Shown in pieces: positions 58,517-64,000 of a stretch of 64,000 bases of DNA. Each line of letters opens with the position of its first letter. Position 1 is the first letter of the stretch. Made by a program: the position numbers and the translations under genes. The notes under the pieces were generated by a model that made no database searches, was not told where the DNA came from, and saw only the letters and a list, made by a program, of their open reading frames with translations. This DNA comes from Chitinophaga sp. sic0106 (GTDB taxonomy: Bacteria; Bacteroidota; Bacteroidia; Chitinophagales; Chitinophagaceae), in the NCBI RefSeq assembly GCF_019219075.1, contig NZ_JAHUWJ010000001.1, forward strand, positions 310,001 through 374,000. The letters run 5' to 3'.

Positions 58517-59968
58517 ATGAGCGATCACATGGACTATATTATCGGTTCAGATATCGGGACCAGCAGTACTAAATCGATTTCGCTGGGAATTGACGGGGTA
58601 GTAAAATGCAGTTTTCAACAGGCATATCCGACTACCCATCCGCAGCCTGGATTTAGTGAGCAAAACCCCGCTGTTATTTTGCAGGCGGTAAAGGATGGTA
58701 TTCGTCAGATAGTGCAGCAGCAAGGGTATGCGCCGGCGGCGATATCTTTCAGCAGTGCGATGCATAGTATGATGCCATTGGATAGTGCCGGAAATCCGCT
58801 TACGCCGCTGCTTATTTGGGCGGATAACCGCAGCTGGCATTACGCTGAAATGCTGCGTGCTTCTGGATTAGGAGAAGAAATATATCATCATACCGGTACC
58901 CCGGTGCATGCGATGTCGCCCCTGAGTAAGCTCATCTGGCTCCGGGAGGAGGCACCGGAGATTTTTGGGCAGGCGGCCATCTTCCTGGGGATAAAAGAAT
59001 ATATCATCCGCGAACTGTTTGGGCAGGAGCTGATGGATCATAGCATCGCCTCTGCCACCGGGCTTTTTGATATACGTACTTACCAATGGAACGCTACGGC
59101 GCTGGCTACGGCGGGCATCCGGGAGGAGCAGCTGCCGAAGCCTGTTCCTGCGGACTATATCATCCGCGGGCTGAAACCTGATGTGGCGGAGGAGCTGGGG
59201 ATACCTGCCGATACCCCTTTTGTGATTGGCGGAAGTGATGGCTGCCTGGCGCAGCTGGGCAGTGGCGCATTGGATGCGGGACATGCCACGCTGACCATCG
59301 GCACCAGTGGAGCCGTGCGCATGGCCATCCCGGAGGTGGCCACGGATCAGCAGCAGCGCCTGTTTACCTATTTGCTGACGGACGGGGTATATATCAGCGG
59401 TGGCGCCAGTAATAACGGTGGTGTGCTGCTGCAATGGCTGGTGAAAGACTTCCTGCGCGGCGCTATCCCGTTGGAGGAGCTGTTGCCGGCTGCGCTGGCA
59501 CTGCCTCCTGACTCGTTGATTTGTTTGCCTTATTTATTGGGAGAGAGGGCACCCATCTGGGACAGCGGGGCTTCGGCCTCGTTTATTGGCATCCGTCCGC
59601 ATCATGGGGCGGAACACTTTACCCGCGCGGTGATGGAGGGGATATGCTATGCATTGCTGAGCATTACTATGGCCCTGGAGGAAACGGCGGGGCCTATACG
59701 AAAAATATCGGTGAGCGGTGGGTTTACGCAGTCACATGGCTGGATTCAGCTGATGGCGGATATTTTTGGTAAAGAGATGACATTGGATAACCGCCCGGAT
59801 GCCTCGGCCCTGGGGGCAATTAAACTGGCGGCAGCCACACTGGGGTTACCGTTAGCGAATGGGGGAGATGGGGAGCAGCTGGTGTTTGTGCCGGATAGTA
59901 CTAATCAAGGTCATTATCAACGGCAATATGAGCGGTTTATAACTTTATATCAACTACTGCGGGTGTAG
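58517..59968 (+). CDS. gntK: gluconokinase (FGGY family)
   Basis: A 483-residue carbohydrate kinase of the FGGY family, closest in pattern to the gluconokinase/xylulokinase branch. The ATP-domain start GSDIGTSSTKSISLGIDG is at about residues 9-26, followed by SFSSAMHSMMPLD near 75, IWADNRSWHYAEM near 96, GGSDGCLAQLGSGALD near 235, and GGASNNGGVLLQWLVKD near 292. The ATG at 58517 follows AAGGAAGG, better than the in-frame ATG at 58493. It is divergent from the GMC/gluconate-dehydrogenase-like genes, supporting gluconate as substrate and feeding 6-phosphogluconate metabolism. Confidence 0.85.
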   Translation: MSDHMDYIIGSDIGTSSTKSISLGIDGVVKCSFQQAYPTTHPQPGFSEQNPAVILQAVKDGIRQIVQQQGYAPAAISFSSAMHSMMPLDSAGNPLTPLLIWADNRSWHYAEMLRASGLGEEIYHHTGTPVHAMSPLSKLIWLREEAPEIFGQAAIFLGIKEYIIRELFGQELMDHSIASATGLFDIRTYQWNATALATAGIREEQLPKPVPADYIIRGLKPDVAEELGIPADTPFVIGGSDGCLAQLGSGALDAGHATLTIGTSGAVRMAIPEVATDQQQRLFTYLLTDGVYISGGASNNGGVLLQWLVKDFLRGAIPLEELLPAALALPPDSLICLPYLLGERAPIWDSGASASFIGIRPHHGAEHFTRAVMEGICYALLSITMALEETAGPIRKISVSGGFTQSHGWIQLMADIFGKEMTLDNRPDASALGAIKLAAATLGLPLANGGDGEQLVFVPDSTNQGHYQRQYERFITLYQLLRV

Positions 59969-59970
59969 CT

Positions 59971-60048
59971 GCAAAACCTTCGGTTTTGCCGGCAGTAGCT
60001 GCGCTACGCGTGGGTGGCCCACCCCAATGACACCGAAGGTGGCATTGG
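59971..60048 (-). repeat. palindromic dispersed repeat, copy 2
   Basis: A chain of palindromes: GCAAAACC TTC GGTTTTGC (59971-59989), GTAGC TGC GCTAC (59995-60007), GGGTGG C CCACCC (60012-60024), and CCAATG-A-CACC GAA GGTG-G-CATTGG (60024-60048). The first two and the intervening order correspond, on the opposite strand, to the element at 34082-34131. Two stems share an ACC-GAA-GGT core. Intergenic, directly after the gluconokinase stop. Confidence 0.6.
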
Positions 60049-60060
60049 TAATCGCATAAC

Positions 60061-60104
60061 ATAAAAGCGGCTGACTAAATCCGATTTAGCCAGCCGCTTT
60101 TTAT
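60061..60104. terminator. bidirectional terminator between gntK and mutL
   Basis: Stem AAAAGCGGCTG / CAGCCGCTTTT with an A-C mismatch and an inner CTAAAT / ATTTAG extension, 3-base loop. T-rich on both outer sides. Serves both convergent genes. Confidence 0.92.
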
Positions 60105-60118
60105 GTTTTAAGAAGATA

Positions 60119-62011
60119 TTATTGATTTCTTTCAAACATCCTCGCCAGATCGGTGAGCTTGAATGAGATGAAGGTAAACTTACCACCAGGGGCCACATTA
60201 GGCATGGTGCAGGCAAACAATTCATCGATGATGTTCTGCATTTCGCGGGCGGAGAGCACTTTTCCGGCAGGGATGGCGTTGTTGCGTGCCATAGAGCGGA
60301 TCAGGTGTTCACGTCTGTTTACCTTGAGTTCGTGGGAAAAATGTTTGAACTGTTCCAGGAGGCCTTCGATGGTAGCCTGGTCGTTGCCCGTCTGGATATC
60401 AGCCGGGGTGCCGCGCACTACGAAGGTGTGGTTGCCAAAGGGTTCCAGGTCGTAGCCGAGTGCCTGCAGTTCCGGCAGCATTTCCGTTACGATAGCCGCA
60501 TCTGCCGGTGGCAGCTGCAGTGTTTGCGGGAACAGGCTTTGCTGGGTGGCCACGGGGGCTTCCTGCAGGGCGCGCTGATAGCGTTCGTAGAGGATGCGCT
60601 CATGGGCGGCGTGCTGATCGATCAGGATAAAGCCTGATTTGATCTGCGACAGCACATATTGCTGGTGTACCTGTACGGGTACTTTCAGGTCTTTGGAGGT
60701 CTCCTGCCAGCGCTCATCGATGGCGGAAGCGGTTGCCGGCTGTGCGCTCTCGTAGGTGATGGCGGTGCGGGTTTCCGTTTCCGGCTCTTCGGAGTAGGCG
60801 GTGGTGTAGGATTCATTTTCGGCAGCGGGCTGGTAGAGGTCTTTCCAGTTTTTCAGGTTACTGTTGCTGCGGTCGATCACGTGGGCCTGGTGGGCTTGGC
60901 TAAACGACTTGTACAACGGGCTGTGGGTGGACTCTGTGCGTTGCTGTTCCGTAAATGGTTTGCTTACCGCATCGAGGGCCTGGATGCTTGGGTCCAGGTC
61001 GAAATCGAGGGTAGGCGTAACGCTGAACTGCGCCAGGGCGTGCTTTACGGCAGCCTGTACGAAGGCATACATTACTTTTTCGTCATCAAACTTGATTTCC
61101 TGTTTGGTAGGGTGGACGTTGATATCCACATGTTCAGGATTCACATCGATGAAGAGGACATACAGCGGGAAGCTGTCTGCCGGGATGATATCAGCAAAAG
61201 CGTTCATTACTGCGTGGTGCAGGTAATGGCTTTTAATAAACCGGTTATTAACGAAGAAGAACTGGTCGCCCCGGGTTTTCTTGGCCGTTTCAGGTTTGCC
61301 AACAAAACCGTACACGTTCATATAATCGGTACTTTCCTTCACGTTTACCACGCGGGCGTTGTAGTGCTGGCCCAGGATAGCGATGATACGCTGTTTGAGC
61401 GAGCCTTTATCGAGATGGAAGAGTTGCTGATTATTGCTGGTGAGGGTGAACTGCAGTTGTGGGAATGCCATGGCTACGCGGATGAATTCATCCACGATAT
61501 GGCGCATTTCCGCGGCGTTGGATTTCAGGAAGTTACGACGCGCGGGCACGTTGAAGAACAGGTTCTTCATGGCGATGGAGGTACCTTCTGCTGTCTGGCA
61601 GGGCTCCTGAACACGTACTACGCTGTTATCTATTTCTATATAAGAGCCGATATCGGTGCCTCTTTTCCTTGTTTTGAGTTCTACCTGGGCTACGGCTGCG
61701 ATGGAAGCGAGTGCTTCACCGCGGAAACCCATGGTGCGAATGGAAAAAAGGTCTTCTATGGTCTGGATTTTAGAAGTAGCGTGACGTTCAAAGCACATCC
61801 TGGCATCGGTTTCACTCATACCGCCACCGTTATCGATTACCTGTACTAACTCCTTCCCAGCATCTTTTATGATAAGGTGGATTTCTGTTGCGCCTGCGTC
61901 CACTGCATTTTCCAGCAACTCTTTAACCGCTGATGCCGGTCTTTGAATCACTTCCCCTGCAGCTATCTGATTCGCTATATTGTCTGGTAATAAATTGATG
62001 ATGTCCGCCAC
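60119..62011 (-). CDS. mutL: DNA mismatch repair protein MutL
   Basis: A 630-residue mismatch repair ATPase. GHKL motifs: ELLENAVDAGATEI near residue 31, DNGGGM near 60, GFRGEALASI near 95. The C-terminal dimerisation region holds the metal-dependent endonuclease motif DQHAAHERILYE near 472-483, fitting DQHA(X)2E(X)4E, so this is a nicking-type MutL as in bacteria without MutH. The terminal CPHGRP-like site is replaced by ACTMPNVAPGGK near 605. A proline/Thr/Ser-rich linker spans about 345-430. Monocistronic; start at ATG 62011. Confidence 0.97.
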   Translation of the reverse strand: MADIINLLPDNIANQIAAGEVIQRPASAVKELLENAVDAGATEIHLIIKDAGKELVQVIDNGGGMSETDARMCFERHATSKIQTIEDLFSIRTMGFRGEALASIAAVAQVELKTRKRGTDIGSYIEIDNSVVRVQEPCQTAEGTSIAMKNLFFNVPARRNFLKSNAAEMRHIVDEFIRVAMAFPQLQFTLTSNNQQLFHLDKGSLKQRIIAILGQHYNARVVNVKESTDYMNVYGFVGKPETAKKTRGDQFFFVNNRFIKSHYLHHAVMNAFADIIPADSFPLYVLFIDVNPEHVDINVHPTKQEIKFDDEKVMYAFVQAAVKHALAQFSVTPTLDFDLDPSIQALDAVSKPFTEQQRTESTHSPLYKSFSQAHQAHVIDRSNSNLKNWKDLYQPAAENESYTTAYSEEPETETRTAITYESAQPATASAIDERWQETSKDLKVPVQVHQQYVLSQIKSGFILIDQHAAHERILYERYQRALQEAPVATQQSLFPQTLQLPPADAAIVTEMLPELQALGYDLEPFGNHTFVVRGTPADIQTGNDQATIEGLLEQFKHFSHELKVNRREHLIRSMARNNAIPAGKVLSAREMQNIIDELFACTMPNVAPGGKFTFISFKLTDLARMFERNQ

Positions 62012-62285
62012 TTACTAGCCTTTTGCCGCTAAGTTAACAATTTATGGGCTATTGCTCACACGTGATTATCAGCGTATTTGAAAGATTTAGGGGTATTTTT
62101 TGTTAAATATCCTGCTGATTTGGGCATTTAGTCAATCCATAAAGCTCATTCATACGTACTTTTATACATGAAAAAATAATATTGAGAATATAGTTTTTAC
62201 AATTTCATAGCAACTTTAGTGTTAATCAGTCGTTAATCAAATATCTAAACAGCTAAACTCAGTAACGACGAAAATCAGAAATTTC

Positions 62286-62768
62286 ATGCAAGATGGAAAA
62301 AAGAAGTCAGACCTGTACTCCCGTACTGACACGGGGAAAGTTAACCTGACAGATGACGAATGGAAGGACGTATTACCAGCCGACGTGTATCACATTGCCC
62401 GCGAAAAAGGAACCGAATGGGCGTTTACAGGAAAGTATTGGAACAGTAATGATGAGGGAACCTATTACTGTGCAGCATGCGGAAATCCATTATTTATATC
62501 GGATGCAAAATTTGAAAGTAGCTGCGGCTGGCCGAGCTTTTTTCAACCGGTAAACAAGAACAGTGTTATTTATGCGCCCGACAATACCCACGGAATGCAT
62601 CGCACAGAGGTTTTATGTGGCCGGTGCAGGTCGCACCTCGGACATGTTTTTGATGATGGCCCACCGCCAACAGGCCTGAGATACTGTATCAACTCTGTAA
62701 TTCTTGACTTCGAAAAGGCACAGGAAGCCGAAAGGCAATTCCAGCAAAAAAATCCTGAGGAGCAGTAA
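62286..62768 (+). CDS. msrB: peptide-methionine (R)-S-oxide reductase
   Basis: A 160-residue cytoplasmic MsrB that repairs methionine-R-sulfoxide. Zinc cysteines in CAACGNP (near residue 60) and CGRCRSHLGHVFDDGP (near 109-124); substrate-binding CGWPSFFQP near 82; catalytic Cys in LRYCINSV near 129. The usual length is 130-150; a short basic N-terminus (MQDGKKKSDLYSR) is extra. The 275-base upstream region is AT-rich with no clear promoter match. The SRPBCC-GyrI gene follows after 71 bases, probably as a separate unit. Confidence 0.96.
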   Translation: MQDGKKKSDLYSRTDTGKVNLTDDEWKDVLPADVYHIAREKGTEWAFTGKYWNSNDEGTYYCAACGNPLFISDAKFESSCGWPSFFQPVNKNSVIYAPDNTHGMHRTEVLCGRCRSHLGHVFDDGPPPTGLRYCINSVILDFEKAQEAERQFQQKNPEEQ

Positions 62769-62839
62769 AATGGCTGAAAACAGGGAGTTATTACTAGCTA
62801 AAAAAGCTGTATTTTTATAGTAATCAACCCCTTACAGTT

Positions 62840-63859
62840 ATGAAAGCTTTAAAGGTGATCGCCTGGATTATTGGAACTTTACTATTCTTATTCCTTGTAC
62901 TGGTATTCATTGCACCCACCAAAATGCATGTGGAAGCCACTTCAGAAATAAATGCACCCGCCGGCATTGTATGGAATAACATTGTAAAGTTTGAACGCTT
63001 CCATGAATGGAGCAACTGGCGGCAAATGGATTCTACCACTACCTACACCATCGTTGGCGAAGATGGTACCGTTGGAGCTGTTTATTCCTGGAAAGGTCAG
63101 AAGATCGGCGAAGGGAAACTCCAGCATCTCTCCCTCGAACCTTACAAAACGGTTCAACAAAAAATAACCTTTATAAAACCATTTCAGTCCGAAGCGGATG
63201 TTTTTTATAACCTCTCCGAAGCCAATGGGAAAACCAAAGTGGTATGGGGCTTTGATGCGCGGTATAATCGCCCGCAAAACCTCATGACCTGGCTCATGAA
63301 AGGCGCCATCCAGTCGGATTTCGAAAAGGGATTGCTGAACCTCAAAAGCATGTCCGAGTCCGATAAAAAAGGCCCGGGCGCGCCAAATGGAGTAAACGAA
63401 ACGGTGAAGGAGATGAACTATCCCGCCACTACGTTTGCCACTATACGTAAAACAATCCCGCAAAAAGATATTGCTAAATTCTACAGCAATAACCTCCAAC
63501 AGATTTACCAGGCCGCTACGGCTGCAAAACTGCAGCCTGGCGTGCCTTCCGGATTATATTTTACCTGGGACACCGTAAAACACCAGACAGATATGGCCGC
63601 AGCCGTGCCCGTCCCTGAAGGCAGTGCGCTTAAGGGAAATGATATCAGTATCATAAAACTCCCTGCTGCCAAGGCTTTTTATGTGGATTATTATGGGCCG
63701 TACGATAAGATAGTAAACGCTCACGCAGCCCTGATGGACTTCGCGGATGATAAGGGTAAAAAAATTATTCCGCCAATGATAGAAATGTATGTGACAGATC
63801 CCGGCACTGAAAAGGACAGTAGCAAATGGCTCACAAAAGTCATTTACTTTATGCAGTAG
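62840..63859 (+). CDS. membrane-anchored SRPBCC - GyrI-like fusion protein
   Basis: A 339-residue protein with an N-terminal membrane helix (VIAWIIGTLLFLFLVLVFIA, residues 5-24). An SRPBCC (START-like) domain spans about 30-175 (ATSEINAPAGIVWNNIVKFERFHEWSNW, and the later KTKVVWGFDARYN). After a linker, residues about 190-339 form a GyrI-like / AraC effector-binding domain (ATFATIRKTIPQKDIAKFYSNNLQQIYQ and AKAFYVDYYGPYDKI). Both domains bind small hydrophobic ligands; no DNA-binding domain is present. Known combination in Bacteroidota, function unknown. Confidence 0.85.
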   Translation: MKALKVIAWIIGTLLFLFLVLVFIAPTKMHVEATSEINAPAGIVWNNIVKFERFHEWSNWRQMDSTTTYTIVGEDGTVGAVYSWKGQKIGEGKLQHLSLEPYKTVQQKITFIKPFQSEADVFYNLSEANGKTKVVWGFDARYNRPQNLMTWLMKGAIQSDFEKGLLNLKSMSESDKKGPGAPNGVNETVKEMNYPATTFATIRKTIPQKDIAKFYSNNLQQIYQAATAAKLQPGVPSGLYFTWDTVKHQTDMAAAVPVPEGSALKGNDISIIKLPAAKAFYVDYYGPYDKIVNAHAALMDFADDKGKKIIPPMIEMYVTDPGTEKDSSKWLTKVIYFMQ

Positions 63860-63909
63860 ATTAAAGAAGATGAGATGTTGGCCTGGACAGATATTGATAA
63901 AAAGCAGAC

Positions 63910-64000
63910 CTATTTCTCACACAGGGTGGCGTAGGTTTGTGGCTCAAACTCAATGATCTCATAAAGCGCCAGCTGGAATTTTTCTAAAGGATCTTCCTTC
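63910..64000 (-). CDS. C-terminal end of an unknown gene
   Basis: An open frame enters from the right edge on the minus strand and ends at a TAG at 63910-63912. The visible 29 residues are charged and helical (KEDPLEKFQLALYEIIEF then EPQTYATLCEK). Too short to identify; it is probably the last part of a cytoplasmic protein. Convergent with the SRPBCC-GyrI gene. Confidence 0.55.
   Translation of the reverse strand, partial: KEDPLEKFQLALYEIIEFEPQTYATLCEK

Noticed and set aside
60659..61849. Long open frame (396 codons) antisense to mutL
   Set aside because: It lies wholly within a certain gene and has the low-complexity, Gly/Phe/Val-rich composition of a frame mirrored from a coding strand. 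No independent evidence of coding.
1..64000. CRISPR array, IS elements, rRNA or phage attachment sites
   Set aside because: No regularly spaced repeats, transposase or integrase genes, rRNA sequence or paired attachment repeats could be recognised.

Overview
The window reads as chromosomal DNA from a member of the Bacteroidota, most likely a Chitinophaga-like soil bacterium. The signs are a SusC/SusD outer-membrane pair, several exported proteins with Bacteroidota lipoprotein or twin-arginine signals, a tRNA gene without an encoded CCA, promoters of the TTTG / TAnnTTTG type rather than TTGACA / TATAAT, and few Shine-Dalgarno sites. The species call is inference from family content. Coding density is high. 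I see no prophage, transposase, integrase, CRISPR array or rRNA.

Layout. 1-13 kb: the N-terminal 639 residues of a GH36 alpha-galactosidase, small unknown proteins, tRNA-Phe with its own promoter and terminator, a DUF3050 protein behind RecQ, then a tight kdsD-manC-aminotransferase operon and a SulP transporter/carbonic anhydrase pair. 13-24 kb: PadR regulator plus PspC-domain protein, FeoB, three secreted peptidase-like proteins, and paaABCD for phenylacetyl-CoA epoxidation (paaE is not here) followed by nadD. 24-30 kb: AI-2E family exporter, a YtxH/holin-X envelope module, an isolated TonB-C protein, a radical SAM/SPASM protein, a GH25 lysozyme and a CAP lipoprotein. 31-34 kb: kdnA-kdsB-kdnB, which match the enzymes for 8-amino-Kdo and its CMP activation; kdsD at 7 kb supplies the Kdo precursor arabinose 5-phosphate. 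34-43 kb: RmuC, MFS transporter, Dps, a NYN-LOTUS protein next to a macrodomain protein, a thioredoxin-like protein, and a fused E1 2-oxoacid dehydrogenase. 43-60 kb: a carbohydrate region with a TIM-barrel isomerase, a SUMF1-fold protein, two Tat-exported Gfo/Idh/MocA proteins, DacB, SusC/SusD, a two-subunit GMC dehydrogenase and a gluconokinase. 60-64 kb: MutL, MsrB, an SRPBCC-GyrI fusion, and the C-terminal end of an unknown gene.

How the parts work together. The 43-60 kb genes suggest uptake of a glycoside through SusCD and oxidation in the periplasm by FAD- and NAD-type sugar oxidoreductases, with a gluconate kinase in the cytoplasm. This fits a 3-keto-glycoside or gluconate oxidation route, but no glycoside hydrolase is present in that block. 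The Kdn genes point to LPS core modification.

Non-coding structure is unusually rich: palindrome-built dispersed repeats (34.1 kb and 60.0 kb), a nested inverted repeat filling the 43.6 kb gap, a strand-specific hairpin after the carbonic anhydrase gene, a 17-bp intergenic repeat, and a hairpin inside the kdn operon. I found no clearly unprecedented multi-gene system. The best candidates for a second look are the Kdo8N operon, the oxidative sugar locus, the NYN-LOTUS/macrodomain pair and the palindromic elements.
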